Positions 1-11,900 are shown, counted from the stretch's first letter. The stretch is DNA of 64,000 nt from Micractinium sp. NFX-FRZ (GCA_029339195.1 JAPTJF010000275.1:1-64000), one strand, 5' to 3'. Numbers and translations are program-made. Notes: a model not told the origin generated them from the sequence alone.

Positions 1-498
1 ACCCTCCATGCACCACCCACCCTGCTGCCAGAGACGGACGCTGAACTGGTGGACAGCGGTGGACAGCGTGTGATACTCGATGCGTGCCAGGTCTTCTCCC
101 ACAACCTTGCCGCCGTCCAGGCCGGCATTGCTGCGCCTCCTGCCGCACATGTGCATCACCTCCTGCCCCACGTGGCTTCCTCCTTGCATCGCACCGCTGT
201 TGAGCTGTGGCTTGTTCGCACCAAGGCGGGGCGATCAGTGATGACACTCTGAGTCGAGCCTAAAGCACGCTGGCAAGCTGCCGTGCTGGTGATGCTTCCG
301 AGTAGTGATCTGAGACCCCCCGCTCTTGGCACTAGATGGCGCATTGCTGCTGCGCTCCTCCCGTGTCGTTCACTTTGGCCGGTCGAGGTTCACCCCCATG
401 GCCACCCACTAACACACTGCAGGGCTCCACAAAACCGGCCCAACCGGTTAACGCACTCTGCCCCCTTTGGCCTTCCCCTCACCCCCCTCCCAGCGCAG
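1..498 (+). other. Probable intron upstream of the first visible GH36 exon
   Basis: I see no convincing coding sequence here. The open frame running to about 252 does not resemble the expected upstream part of a raffinose-synthase-like protein, and the stretch ends in a pyrimidine-rich tract with a CAG acceptor at 496-498. I infer that it is mostly intron of the gene that continues to the right, with its donor outside the window. Confidence 0.4.
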
Positions 499-1502
499 GG
501 CTCCACCTGGCACACGAACCGCCGCAACTACTTCACCCACAACCCGCACCCGCCCACCCTGGCGGCCCTGGTGCGACCTGGGGATGTGCCGTACCTGCGG
601 GAGGGCGGGCGCTACGCGGTGTGGAGCGACAAGCTGACGGTGAGCGGGGGGAGGGGGGTGGAGGGTTGGAGAGTGTTGAACTACAAGGTGTTGGTGAGGG
701 TGTAGGGTGGAGGGTGGGGAGCTGCCTGTGCAGCTGCAGCTGCCATGCAGGCAGGTCCAGGCTGCACACGTCGCACTACAGGGACAGTACTGCCCACCCC
801 ATGCCAGCCTCTGTGCCGGTGGGGCCTCCGCCTCCACAAATGCCAGTGCTCCCACTCCTGCCTGCCTCACACTGCTCCTACCCCTGCCTCCCGCCCCGCC
901 CGTCGACAGGAGCTGCGGGTGATGGGGCGGGAGGACGCCTGGCGCCTCAACCTGCGGGGCGGCGGCGGCCACGACCTTCTCACCATCTCACCGGTGCTGG
1001 AGAGCAGTGCTGCCAGCGGGGCAGATCCCAGCGGGGCAGCTGGAGGCGGCACAGTGGCAGTGGCACCCATTGGTTTGGTCAACATGATGAATGCGGGGGG
1101 TGCCGTGCTCAGTGCTGAGCTGGCGGGTGAGCTGAGGTGGCAGGGAGGGCGGAAGGTGCTTGGAGGGGCGAAACAAAAGTGGACTTACGTTGCAGCTATT
1201 GTGACGGTCAGGTGAGGCCAGCGTCTGACATTTCCTACTCAGCTGCACCCCACATTGCTGCAGAGCCCGGCGACAGCCGCGCCAATGGCGGCAGCAACGA
1301 TGCGTGCTCCGTGGAGCTCCGCCTGCAGCTGCGTGGCGGCGGCATCTGCCTCCTGTACGCCTCGCGCCGCCCCGCTGCCGTGCTGCTGGACGGGCAGCCC
1401 GCGGGCGGGGTGGAGTGGGAAGAGCGCAGCGGCGCGCTGTGGTTCGCCGTGCCGTGGCGCGAGCAGGGGGGCGGGCGGCACCGCGCGGTGATTCGCTTCT
1501 AA
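499..1502 (+). CDS. Raffinose synthase / seed-imbibition-like alpha-galactosidase family protein (GH36), 3' end
   Basis: Three C-terminal exons are visible: 499-639, 910-1126 and 1264-1502 (TAA). Acceptor 1243 is an in-frame alternative for the last exon. The first exon has the asparagine-containing NRRNYF block that occupies the position of the family's GVFNCQG segment. The second carries the diagnostic VAPIGLVNMMNAGGAV stretch, close to the FAPIGLVNMLNSGGAV of plant raffinose synthases and Sip1 proteins. The last exon encodes the beta-sandwich end. Family members transfer galactose from galactinol to sucrose or hydrolyse alpha-galactosides; the catalytic barrel lies left of the window, so substrate cannot be judged. 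The gene is truncated by the window edge, not visibly broken. It converges on the acyltransferase gene to its right, with 256 bp between the stops. Confidence 0.78.
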
Positions 1503-1583
1503 GAGGGCACCACCCTTGGTGCATGTGACCTTGCTGGATAAGAGCTGTGCATGGATGTCGGTTCTCTGCTGTTGCGGCACACC

Positions 1584-1588
1584 TGTAA
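1584..1588 (+). terminator. TGTAA poly(A) signal for the GH36 gene
   Basis: TGTAA, the usual poly(A) signal of green algae, lies about 80 bp after the stop codon at 1502. Confidence 0.6.
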
Positions 1589-1647
1589 TGCAAGCACCCG
1601 TGCACTTGCCACCCCCAACTCTGCAGTTATCGGTCAGCAATTCAAGT

Positions 1648-1652
1648 TTACA
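1648..1652 (-). terminator. TGTAA poly(A) signal for acyltransferase A
   Basis: Read on the minus strand this is TGTAA, about 107 bp beyond the stop at 1759. The 3' UTRs of the two convergent genes overlap or nearly abut here. Confidence 0.6.
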
Positions 1653-1758
1653 GGCAGTAATGAAACAAGTACAGAAAGCTCCGTGGCAAAAACAGTTTGT
1701 CTATACATGCACAAGTTGTCTGTGCAACACAGGAAGCGGGGAGGGGCGGGCGGCCTTC

Positions 1759-3564
1759 TCAGCAGCGCCGCTCAACAAGAATGTACAGCAGGGCGGCGCA
1801 GGCGTAGCCGGCGGCCAGCGTGAGCAGCGTCAGCAGGGCCAGGCCCAGCATGGGGGCAGCAGACAGCAGGGAGAGCAGCAGGCCGGCGGGGAGGAGGTAC
1901 AGGATGGCCCACAGGCGGGCCTGCTCGTGGATGAGGTACAGGCAGTACGACAGCTGGCTGAGGGGGGTGAACAGAGGGGAGCCGAGGGCGGAGGCAAGGG
2001 CGGAGTGGAGGGGGTCAGAATGCAGCATGAGGGCCAGCAGGGAAACAGCGACGGTGAGGGCGACAAAGGGGGAGCCCCAGTACACGAGGGCTGAGTAGAG
2101 GCGGCTGAAGAGCGGAGACCACAGCGCCTCGCCGGGCACGCCGTGCGGCGACCAGGCCAGCAGCGTGTGAAGCAGCGCGGCCTGCAGGCACAGCGCGGCA
2201 GCACCCACCAGCGTGCGCCGCCGCATGACCCAGCTGAGGGCGGCATGGGAGCGGAGCAGCAGGCCCAGCGCCGCGCCCAGTGCCAGCTCAGCGACGCGGG
2301 TGCCGGTTGGGAAGTAGGAGGCCGTCAGGAGGGCGCCATAAGCCTCCATCTCAGCTGGCAGCTTGATGTCGCCGAACGGCAGGCGCAGCGCCTGGGCGGA
2401 GAAGGCCTGCTGCAGGCGCCAGGCCGTGCCGAGGGCAAAGACGGCGGCCAGGGCGGCGGCCAGGCGGGCACGGAAGCCGGGTGCACGTGGGCGCAGCGCC
2501 CACAGCGCCAGGGGAAAGAAAGCGTAGAACTGGACCTGGACAGACAGGCTCCACAGGTGGACGCCTGCACGAATGGGGGGAGGAAGGGGCCGACACAGCT
2601 GAGTGAGTGAGCAGCCTAGCCTCACAGTGGCAGCGAGAGGACCGAGCGCTGCCAAATGAAAGCATCAACGCACTGTCCAGCCCCATTTACAGCAGGCGGC
2701 ACGCCGCTTGGCCCACACCCCAGCAGCCCTCCCCTCGGCAGTGCTCACCGCATCCCTTGCTGACGTCAGCATTGGTGATGAACAGGGCGTTGCGCCAGAC
2801 GCCCGAGGGGCAGGCACCAAAGGCAAAGTTCCGGGCGACCGCTGCCTCTGGAGACAGGCCCTCACGGGGGCCCAGGGCTGTGAGGATCAGCAGGTTGGCT
2901 GCCGCGTAGGCGGGCAGCAGGCGCAGAGCGCGGCGCCGCCAGTAGCCCAGGACCACGCGGCCGCAGGAGGGCGGCTGATCTGAGGCGGTGGGGCCCTCGC
3001 TGCTGCCGTTGCTACCGCTGTTCACACGTGTGCCCTCCATGAGCGGCAGCAGTTGGTAGGTGGCCAGCATGGCGGTGGTGATGAGAAAGAACTCCACACC
3101 CAGGGGGCCGCCCACGCGTGCCGCGCTGCACAGGGTGCAGAGGGTGGGTAAGTAAAAAGGAGGCCGGGGGGGCAGGCGGCAGAGGGCGCCGTGCATGCAT
3201 CGACAGTGAGGAGTACAGAGCCCAGTGACGTGGCGGTGCAATGAACAGCTGCCGCCCTGCTGCGCGCTCACTTGGCGAGCCAGTGGTGGCGGGAGAGCTG
3301 GGAAGTCGTCTCAAAGGGAAGCAGAGCGGTCCAAAGGCTCAGCCAGCAATGAAATAGCACCACAGCGATGCTGGAGAGCGCCCGCAGGCCGTTGAGGCAG
3401 CGGAAGTCGAGCAGCGGCGGCCGGCCGCTGGCGGCGCGCTGCTGTGTGTTAGTCTGCTGCGACGCAGACGCACGAAACTCGTCTGACGGTAGTGTCCGCT
3501 TCGACACGCTGATTAGCTGAGCTGCAAAGGCCGCAGAGGCCGCCCGCTCCAGCGAGAGGGACAT
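1759..3564 (-). CDS. Acyltransferase-3 family integral membrane protein (tandem copy A)
   Basis: Exons 3272-3564, 2749-3125 and 1759-2564 give about 491 aa. The protein fits the acyltransferase 3 family (OafA/NRF-6-like multi-pass enzymes that move acyl groups onto sugars or lipids). The first membrane segment has FRCLNGLRALSSIAVVLFHCW, with the family's Arg and His; next come a GVEFFL segment, the basic YWRRRALRLLPAY loop, the WSLSVQVQFYAFFPLAL segment and many hydrophobic helices to the end. The substrate cannot be read from sequence. The start is the first Met in the exon that carries the first membrane segment. The neighbour at 3950-5709 is a paralogue with the same first two intron phases but one more intron. 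Copy B keeps an intron after the QRR codons that copy A lacks at the matching RRRTL site. Confidence 0.85.
2426..2538 (-). repeat. Near-identical patch shared with acyltransferase B
   Basis: This patch of copy A (encoding about QFYAFFPLALWALRPRAP to GTAWRL) is over 90% identical at the DNA level to 4792-4904 in copy B by eye, although the two proteins are far more diverged elsewhere. Confidence 0.7.
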
Positions 3565-3949
3565 GCTGTGCTTGCAAGAGGGGGAGGAGGGTTGTTACGT
3601 GGTATTCCAGTTCGATTGATGAATGGGGATAAAGCATGCTAAGCTCGCAGCTATGTAGTCCAGGCGGGCCGCAGTACCCCCAGCTGGCAGCCCCCTCGCC
3701 AGATGGCGCAGTCGCCGAGGGCTCCTTGCGAGCTCCAGCACCCTAATTGGAACCTGGAAACCACTCGACTGCGCCCCAGTCCCGCTATACCGCCTCCAGG
3801 CGGAGTGCCGCTGCAGGCAGCGCCGCCAGCTGGCGCCGTCCGTCCGCAGGGTTGGCCCACACAAGCCTTTAGGTCAGTTCTTCCTGGCGCCTTGCAGGGT
3901 TCTCCTTCCCGTATCCAGAATAGCAAGTGTTATTTACAAAACTTTCGAC
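3565..3949 (-). promoter_or_regulatory. Spacer between tandem acyltransferase genes
   Basis: This 385-bp spacer must hold the 3' UTR of copy B and the promoter and 5' UTR of copy A. Minus-strand TGTAA at 3934-3938 lies 12 bp past the stop of copy B. I see no TATA box and no other gene. Confidence 0.5.
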
Positions 3950-5709
3950 TCATTGCCACCGCTTCAGCAGCGCACGGTGCAATGGCAGCGCACATGCATA
4001 GCCGGCACCCAGGGTGCCGAGCGTGACGGCAGCAAACCCGAGCAGCGGTCGCTCCACAATCAGCCCCGACACAAGGCCGGCAGGGCACAACAGCAGCAGC
4101 ACCCACAGGCGGGCCTGCTCGTGCATCAAGTACTGTGCATACGAGAGCTCAGCCAGGGGGCGCCACGGCCCCGCCCGCAGCAGGCGGGCCGCCAGAGTGT
4201 GCACCGGGTCGGCATGCAGAATGAGAGCCAGCAGGGTTGCGCCTACTAGGGCGGTGACAAAGGGGCCTCCGAAGGACAGCAGCGCAATGTGCAGACGGGC
4301 ATAACCCAGCGGCCAGGGCGCGCCCCCCGGCGGGCGGAACAGCAGGTGGCGCTGCATCAGGAGGCGGGCATACGTGGCCTGCAATCCCAGCGCCGCCGCC
4401 GCCAGCAAGGTCCGCCTGCAGGGGCAAGCAAGCAGCAGCGGGGGCAGTGGGGCAGCGGTGGTGGGCAGTGCTGCTGTTGTACAAAACCCGCTCACCAGAC
4501 TGTGAACACACCCAGGCTGGGCACCAAGGGCACACAGGATGCATCTACAAGCCCCTCGGCTGCCGCCGCTGCCGCCCCTGCACACCTGCGCTGCAGCCAG
4601 GCGAGCGCCCCGGGTGAGCGGAGCAGCAGGCCCAGCGCGGCGCCGCCCGCCAGCTGCGCTGCGCGCCCGCCGGTGGGCAGGTAGCTGGCCGTCAGCATGT
4701 TGGCCCAGCTGCGCTGTGAGGCCTCGTCCACTGCAAAATCTGCCACGGGAAGCTCCATAAAATCGACCTGGCTGGCGGCCCACAGGCGCCAGGCGGTGCC
4801 GAGGGCAAAGGCGGCGGCCAGGGCGGCGGCCAGGCGGGCACGGAAGCCTGGGGAGCGAGGGCGCAGGGCCAAGAGAGCCAGAGGGAAGAAAGCGTAGAAC
4901 TGGACCTGCAGCGCCACAGTCCACAAGTGGATGGCTGCGTGCGGGGAGAAGGGGGCCGGGTGGGCCGGGTGTGAGCTGAACAGCAAGCGGTGATGCACAC
5001 ACACAAGAGCATGCCTCACCGGCAGGCTCTGCACTACCCACCACACCCATTGCAGGCTCACCGCAGGCGCGAGGGCCCAGCCAGTTCTGGAGGAACAGCG
5101 CGTTGGCCCACAGGGTGCGGGGGCAGTGGTAGAAGTGGAGCCAGCGTGAGACTGCTGCCTCCCGGGGCGCGCCGTCTGCCGGCCCCAGCGCCAGCGCTGC
5201 CAGCACATTGGCGACGACATATCCCGGCAGCACACGGGCCGCCCGGCGGCGCCAGTAGCGCAGCACCACCGCACGGCAGCTGGGCGCGCCCTGCTTCTGG
5301 TCTTCCATGAGCGGCAGCAGCTGGTACGCCGCCAGCAACACGCTCAGCATGAGCATCACATCCACCCACAGCATACCGGCTGAGGCCAGCCTGCAGGGAG
5401 GGGTCCGGAGCCGAGGGTTGAGTTGTCACGCACAGGCAGACGGACAGGCAGGCAGGGGCGCAGGCCAGCGGCGAGTCGCCTGCCTTGCCTGATTAGGGGT
5501 TGGCTGAGCGTCAGCTCATACTTGGTTTTGTGATCCAGGAAGAACTGCCAGAAGCTGAAGCAGTGGAAGCACACCACGCCAATACTGGCAACCGCTCGTA
5601 CTCCGGTCAGGCAACGGACGTCGGCGGCGGGAGGCAGGGCACCGGCGGGAGGGCCCGCAGGGCCTGAGCGGGCGGCCGGACCAGTGCTCAGGGGCTGAAT
5701 GCTGCTCAT
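3950..5709 (-). CDS. Acyltransferase-3 family integral membrane protein (tandem copy B)
   Basis: Exons 5489-5709, 5062-5390, 4586-4934 and 3950-4415 give about 454 aa. It has the same layout as copy A: VRCLTGVRAVASIGVVCFHC in the first membrane segment, YWRRRAARVLPGY, WTVALQVQFYAFFPLAL, then LSYAQYLMHEQARLWVL near the C-terminus. Intron 1 needs a GC donor (CAG then gcaagg at 5488); with it the junction phase equals that of copy A. The expected FF motif of the second segment is replaced by WVDVMLML. The start Met is the one immediately before the Ser/Pro-rich leader. It is head-to-head with the XRCC3-like gene. The family is clear; the substrate is unknown. Confidence 0.83.
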
Positions 5710-5968
5710 TTCTGACTCAATACTGGAGGTTGGGGGGACGGAATCCGCTGCGTCCGGAGCAAAAGGCTCACTCGCACAAAGGAACAGCGCACACAGCTGG
5801 GGCTGCCTCGCTAGTACGAGGTGGCGACACACATACTGGTGATACTCATGACCGCGGCCGAAGGCTGGGAGGCCTTTTTCAATGCACCCTTGCAAACTGA
5901 GCGCAGCAGGACACAGCACGTCGGCGCGTTCAATTCCTGCCCGCGCTTCGCCCCAATTGCACCGCCCA
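5710..5968. promoter_or_regulatory. Shared divergent promoter region (acyltransferase B / XRCC3-like)
   Basis: Only about 260 bp separate the two start codons (about 170 bp if XRCC3 starts at the in-frame ATG at 5882). Both promoters and 5' UTRs must fit here. I see no clear TATA box. Confidence 0.45.
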
Positions 5969-8646
5969 ATGGCGCACCTGCGCCCCCGCCCCTTGACATC
6001 TCTGCCCGTCGACAAGCTCAGCACCGGCTGCCCGGAGCTGGACCATGTGCTGGGCGGCGGCCTGCCCTGCGGCAGCCTCACGGAGCTGGCAGGTGCGTAT
6101 GGTACTGAGCAGAATAATATGGCAAGGGGGCGATCACCTGGCCCACCTGCCTCTGCCGTCGCCGCCCGCCCGCTCACCACCGGCCGCCCGCCTCCCTTGC
6201 AGGCGAGGCCGCCGCCTCCAAGACGCAGCTCTGCCTGCAGCTGCTGCTCTCAGTGCAGCTGCCGCGCGAGTTCGGCGGGCTGGAGGGATCGGCTGTGTAT
6301 GTGTACACAGAAGGAGAGCCAGCCATGAAGCGCTTGCACCAGCTGGCGCGCTTCCTGCCGCTGCGGTACGCGCCTCCTGTCCGCCTCCGCTACTGACGTT
6401 GAGCGCTTGCTTGGAGTTCAGCCGTGTAGCATGGCCGGGCGCCTGGACTGCGGCCTGCCTCCTGCTGGCACCTGCACATCTCCCGACTTGCTCAACCTCT
6501 CACCTGCCCGCCTGCACCCCGCCCTTGCCTGCCTGCACCCTACCTGCTGCCCCGCAGCTACCCTCCCGAGGCGCTGGCCTCCCTGCCCAACCCTGCCGCC
6601 AACATATTCGTGGAGAAAGGAGTGGAGACTGCAGCTGGCCTGCTGGCCCGCCTGCAGCGCCTGCGACCGCTGCTGGACCGGCAGCGCCGCCTGGCTGCGG
6701 CGGGCGGCAGGGCCGGAGCCGGCGCCAGCAGTACAGCCAACGGCGGCGGTAGCACAGCCAGTGCTAGTAGCAGCAGCGGGGCCCGTGCGGTGCGCCTGCT
6801 TGTGGTTGACAGCGTGGCGCACGTGTGCCGCGACATGGGCGACACGGTGGGCGTGGGGGAGCTGACGGGGCGCACGGAGCTGCTGTTCAAGATCTCGGCA
6901 CTGCTCAGGTGAGGGGCGTGGGACCAGGGGGTGTTTAAGCCGGTCGGGTCACGAGTCTGAGAGGCAAGGAATCCATGTGTGCGAGCAAGCTGCGTTTCGG
7001 GGCTCAGGAGGTGGGCTGTAGGTGAGGGGTCCCGGCGTAACAAGTACATGCCTGATTTCTCACGCGTGGTGCCCATGGGGGGGAGCCAGGTCGGTGCATG
7101 GTTGGGCAGGCAGCAAGTCACGTGCCGGGAGCGTTTGTTCCTGTGCCATGTCACGGTATGTCATGCTGCCTGTTGCCGGGGTGGGACCTCATTAAGAAAC
7201 CCTGCTGCTGCTTACGTGAACCTGGCCATGCCTTGGGAGAGGTCACGCTCGCCATCCCGGCAAACTAGGACAGGGTCGAACAAGGGTGCACCCCTTGTTC
7301 GACACCTTTCTGCCCTGCTGTGCTGCTCCTCCCCCAGCACGTGCAGCAGACTCACTTTCCACGGTGCACCCGCCCCCCTTCCTGCATGCAGGCGGTACGC
7401 CGACGAGTTTGGCCTGGCCGTACTGCTGGTCAACCAAGTGGTGGACTGCTTTGCTCCCGAGGCACGCGGCCTGGCGCTGGCAGCGGCCACAGCAGCAGCC
7501 CCCGCCTCTGCCCGCCAGGCAGCGCTCACAGGAGGCCTTCGGCTGTGGTCGCTGGGGCGGGAGGTGGTGCCGGCCCTGGGCCTGGCATGGGCAAACTGCG
7601 TCAACAGCAGGCTCTTCCTGGCGCGTTGTGCCGGCCCAGACGGCGCCTCCCCAGCGCTCTTCCATGGCGCGCCCAGCCCCGCGGCGCAGGCGGCGGCGGC
7701 CCAGGGCGCGGGTGGCGCCGGCAGCTGCGGCGCCGGCAGCGTAGCCGCCCCGGCGCTGCGAAAGCTGCAGGTGCTCTTCAGCCCGCACCTGCCTCAGGGG
7801 GAGTGCTACTATGTGGTTGAAGCCACAGGTGTGAGGGGGCTGCACCCATCTGAGCTGGAGCAGCACGATGCAGCGGCAGCGGCTGCGGCGGCAGCTGCCT
7901 GGGAGCAGCAGCGTCGCGAGCAGCAGCGGCAGGCGTGGGAGCAGCAGCAGCAGCAGCAACAGCAGGGGTGGCAGCAGCAGGGATGGCAGCAACCGCAGCA
8001 GCAGGGGTGGCGGCAACCACAGCAGCAGGGGTGGCAGCAGGAGCAGCTGCATGTCCAGCAGCTGGATCAGCAGGGGTGGCAGCAGCAGCGCCAGGAACAG
8101 CCTCGACATCAGGAGCATCAGCAGGAGCGGCAGCAGCAGCCGTGGCAGGAGCAGCAGGAGGGCGGGCAAGGCCGGCAGGGTGCATGGCAGCCGTGGAAGC
8201 AGCACGACCAGCAGCAACAGCAGCAGGCACAGGAAGGGGCCTGGCAGACATGGCAGGGGCATGGGCAGCAGCAGCACGCACCCGATGCCCATGGGCGCGG
8301 ATGGCAGCAACAGCAGGCACCCCAAGCCCACGGGCGTGGGCAGCAGGCACCCCAGCTGCAGCAGCAATGGCACGGGCACGGGCAGCAGGCGGCCCAGTTG
8401 CAGCAGCAGTGGCGCGGGCAGGAGCAGGAGCGACCCCAGCAGCAACACCAGGCGCCGCCACCAAAGCATCAGTGGGAAGGAGAACCGCAGCACCACCAGC
8501 AAGAAGGCGGCGGACGAGGGCCGCCGCACTGCGGGATGCAGGGCCATGCCGGCAGCTGGGAGCAGCAGCAGCAGCAGCACCGGCAGCCGCAGGGCCAGCG
8601 CCGCCCATTACAGCAGCAGCAGCCAGACCCACATCAATTCTGGTAG
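5969..8646 (+). CDS. XRCC3: XRCC3-like RAD51 paralogue with long Gln-rich C-terminal tail
   Basis: Exons 5969-6092, 6203-6365, 6558-6908 and 7392-8646 give about 630 aa; an in-frame ATG at 5882 would add 29. The core follows XRCC3: [19 protein letters not shown], then the Walker A region (residues 42-49) GEAAASKT, the Walker B strand [34 protein letters not shown], and [14 protein letters not shown]3 pairs with RAD51C in homologous recombination and cross-link repair. Two oddities are visible. The last glycine of Walker A (normally GK[TS]) is serine. The final ~260 residues are an unrelated Gln/Trp/Gly/His-rich tail with repeated GWQQ units, absent from known XRCC3 proteins (about 350 aa). 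The tail is in the same exon as the core's end, so it is not a separate gene. TGTAA follows the stop by 12 bp. Confidence 0.85.
7905..8640 (+). repeat. CAG-rich minisatellite-like coding repeat
   Basis: This is degenerate CAG and GGGTGGCAGCAG-type repetition within the last XRCC3-like exon. It encodes poly-Gln and GWQQ units. The other frames read as low-complexity Ser- or Ala-rich proteins, which are shadows. Confidence 0.8.
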
Positions 8647-8658
8647 GCCATTTGGGAG

Positions 8659-8663
8659 TGTAA
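8659..8663 (+). terminator. TGTAA poly(A) signal for XRCC3-like gene
   Basis: TGTAA lies 12 bp after the TAG stop at 8644-8646. Confidence 0.55.
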
Positions 8664-8979
8664 CAAAGCTTGGCCACACTTTGTTGAGGGCCCCGCGCAC
8701 GCCCGCTTGTGCAAGGCAGTTCGGCATGCATGGCGGCACGAAGGCGCTGCCGTCACTGGTCCCCCGCCCAGCTTTTCCCTGCAGCACCGCAGTGCCTCGG
8801 CTCTATTCTGCAATCGGGCGCCACATCTCTGCCACATTGCGGCTCAGATTGACGCGGGCCAATCGCAAAAGTGCGATGCGCATCGGCGGCCCACCGAAGT
8901 GGCGGCTACGTGGGTTTGTCACCCAGCCATCCTTATTTTTTTCTCCCTTTTGTTGTGTGGCTGCTACCAGTTCCTCAAG
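8664..8979 (+). promoter_or_regulatory. Upstream region of the CBS-domain gene
   Basis: A CCAAT element sits at 8859-8863. A T/C-rich tract followed by ccag at 8967-8970 looks like a 3' splice site just before the start codon, suggesting an intron in the 5' UTR. Nothing else coding is seen. Confidence 0.4.
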
Positions 8980-11900
8980 ATGCCTGTGCCAGCTGCCAAG
9001 GAGCTCCTGGCGAGCACCGCGCTCGCCAGCGTGCTGCCCAACAACTCCCTCGTTTCTGTGACCACCGGCTGCCGCATGGAGGCCGCGGTCCAAACCCTCC
9101 ACAACACCAAGATCCTGAGTGTTCCGGTTATGGCCAAGGGGGTGAGGAGGGACAGAGTGTGGCATGCGGTGATGATCGCCGGGGCGGTCGGGCTTCTGTG
9201 GAGGGATGAAGGGATCTTTGGGTGCAGTAGAGAGGCTGTAGCTGGGAGGTGCACGGATATGTGCTCTGGCCTGGCTGTGCCGCCGCTGCCGCCCCTGCTG
9301 CCGTCGTCCCTGTATCCCCTCCCCTGCCTTTGTTCAGAGGGGTATCTGTTGGCTGATGGGCTGCGCATCGCGGCTGCATTTGCAGGAGTACCACGGCTGC
9401 ATCTCTGTGAACGACCTGCTCAAGAACCTGATCCTGGGTAAGCGCTGTGCTGCGGCGGTGCCGGGCTTGAGCAAGGCGAGGGCGCGGGCAGCTGCGGCAG
9501 GCGCTCGCCAGGCAGGCAGGGTGGCACGAGCACAGAATCTTGCGTGCAGCCGTCACGGCGGCAGTTGTAGCGTACATCCGGTGTGCGCTGTTTCCAACTT
9601 TGCGCTGCGCCCCATCCATGAACCCCGACTCTCCCACCACCCTCGAGCCAACTCTCCCCCGCCCCGTGCCGTGCAGCCCTGAACGCCAAGCACCCGCACT
9701 GGCTGGAGTCTGGCGCGTCTGTGTTCACTGGCGAGGACCTGGTGGGCATGGGCAAGGAGCTGCTGGGCAAGACCGTCGGGGAGCTGGACCACAGTGAGTG
9801 GGATGGCGGGGTGCTTGCTGAGCTGGCACAGTGGAAGGGCACAGTGGAAGGGTTTAAGAGCTGGGGAGGGACCAGAGTGAGTGTGGCAGGGGTGGTGCGG
9901 GCGAGCTGGGGTGGTAGTGAAAGGGACAGGCGCCCGCTGGGAGGGTGCTTTTCTTGTGGGAACATTGTATTTGGTACATGGCAGGGGGTGGCCAGGGGCC
10001 AGCCGGCACCTCCTTTTGCGTGGATCAGAGGCGGCGGCAGCGTCGTCTACGCCCGTCACAGCTGAGGCCATCAACACAGCAACAAAGCCATGTGCCTCTG
10101 CCTCTCGTGCATGCCCTGCCGCTCACCCTGTTGTGCACGCTTTGCAACGCCTGAATGCACGCTTGCCCAACCAAGCGACCGCCCCCACTCCTGCTGCCCC
10201 CCGGCGTGCAGCCGGCGCGCTGTTCCTGCTGAACGCGCAGACCAACACCTCCATGCTGGACTTTGTGGTCAACTGCTTTGACATCAAGGACAACCACCAC
10301 GTGCACCACCGGTGAGCTGAGCTGGCGCTGAGGGGGCAGCCGGCCAGTGCTGACCTGGCACTGGGCGGGGCACCGCCGATAGCCACTCTCGACTTGGTGA
10401 GAGCGTTTGCACGCACACACCATGGTGCCGCCCACTGACCATGGTGCCGCCCACTGCCCCTGTTGTGCAGCGTGTATGTGTGCATGCCCGCCGGCACCGC
10501 CCACACCACCTCCGACGGCACCACGGTCGTGGTCAATGCCACCGCCGCCCCCACCTCCGGCAAGCTCACGGTGCGCAGTGGTTTGGAGGATGGTACCACC
10601 TGCATGCTTCACGTGTATAGGAGGCAAACATGTTCAGATGGCGTGTGCTCGTTCCTGTGGGGTAGGGGCTGGCCAAGGCCGACCCGTGCCTGCTTGCTGT
10701 GCCTGCTGTGCAGCTGGGTACAGGTTGAAATGGTACGTGATTGTGCGTGTAGGGGCTGGCCGAAGGCTCACTCCTACCTGCCTGCTGTGCCTGCTGTGCA
10801 GGTCACCCACGTGGTGAGCCACCTGGACGTGGTGCGCCTGCTGGCCTCCAACAAGGCGGCCCTGGGGGATGCGGCCCAGCAGACCCTGGAGCAGCTGGGG
10901 CTGGATGAGGGCGCCGTCTTCTGCGTGCCCGCCTCCACCCCCGCCCTGGAGGCCTTTGGCCGCATGGCGCTCGACCAGAAGAGCTGCCTGGGCCTGACCG
11001 ACGCCGCCGGCAAGCTGGTGAGGCAAAGGGGCGGGGATGGCCGTGAGTTTGGTGGGTGCTGGTTGGTGCTGAGGGTGGTGGCCGCATGGCGGTGGAGCAC
11101 AATGGCAGCGTGGGTTGACTGATGTGTGGGGGAATGGCAGGAAAGGGGAGGCAGACCGGGGCGCAGCAGGGCGGCAGGCAGGCGGCGCGCACAGCGTTTA
11201 TTCTAGTGCAGCGAGGGGGAGGGCGTACGCAAGGCCGGCAGGGTTGGGGCGTGAGCTGCCCTGCCCACATCCACCATCAGTCCTGTGTGGAGCGTCCGCT
11301 CGCCTCTCACTGGCATCCCTTCTCCCGCCCTCCTCCTCCCCACCCCCGCCGCCCCGCTCAGGTGGGCAACCTGTCTGCCTCTGACCTGCGCGGCCTCACC
11401 ACCCCCGAGGCCTTCTCCTACCTGGCCGCCACCGCCGCCGAGTTCCAGGCCGCGCAGCACGGAGGCGCCGCCCCTGCTGTGGGCACCGTCACCTCCGCCA
11501 CCACCTTTGGTGACCTGCTCGACAAGCTGGTGCGTGGCTGCTCGTAATGCGTTGCCCTGTACTGTGCCGCTCCATCGTGTCTTGCATCGCCCGGCATTGC
11601 CACGCATCGCCCCATGGCGCCATGTGCCGCCCCAGCTGGGCGAGGGGCGGGGCATGCGGCTGGGCCAGCCTGGATCGCGCGTGGGACAGGGTTAGGTGCC
11701 GATGCTGCTTGTGCTTACAGGTGTCATGACAGCACAGGGCCTGCGGCTCGTGGCTCCCAGAGCCAGCCTGGAAGCCCCTCGGGTGGCCTTGAGAGCTCTG
11801 GCAGCTGCGTCGCGCTTGCACATGCCCGCACTCCCGCCCCTCCTCCTCCCGCCACCTTCGCCCTCCCATCCCTTCCCACTCACCCCGCCCCGCCCCGCCC

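Noticed and set aside
49..252. 67-aa plus-strand frame as an upstream GH36 exon
   Set aside because: It does not resemble the GH36 sequence expected before the first confirmed exon and has no supporting splice join.
5356..6180. 274-aa minus frame extending acyltransferase B upstream
   Set aside because: The upstream part is antisense to XRCC3 exon 1, so the start at 5709 is preferred.
7243..8731. Long minus-strand frames over the XRCC3 tail
   Set aside because: They are mirror translations of CAG-rich repeats, with no start context, splice logic or similarity.
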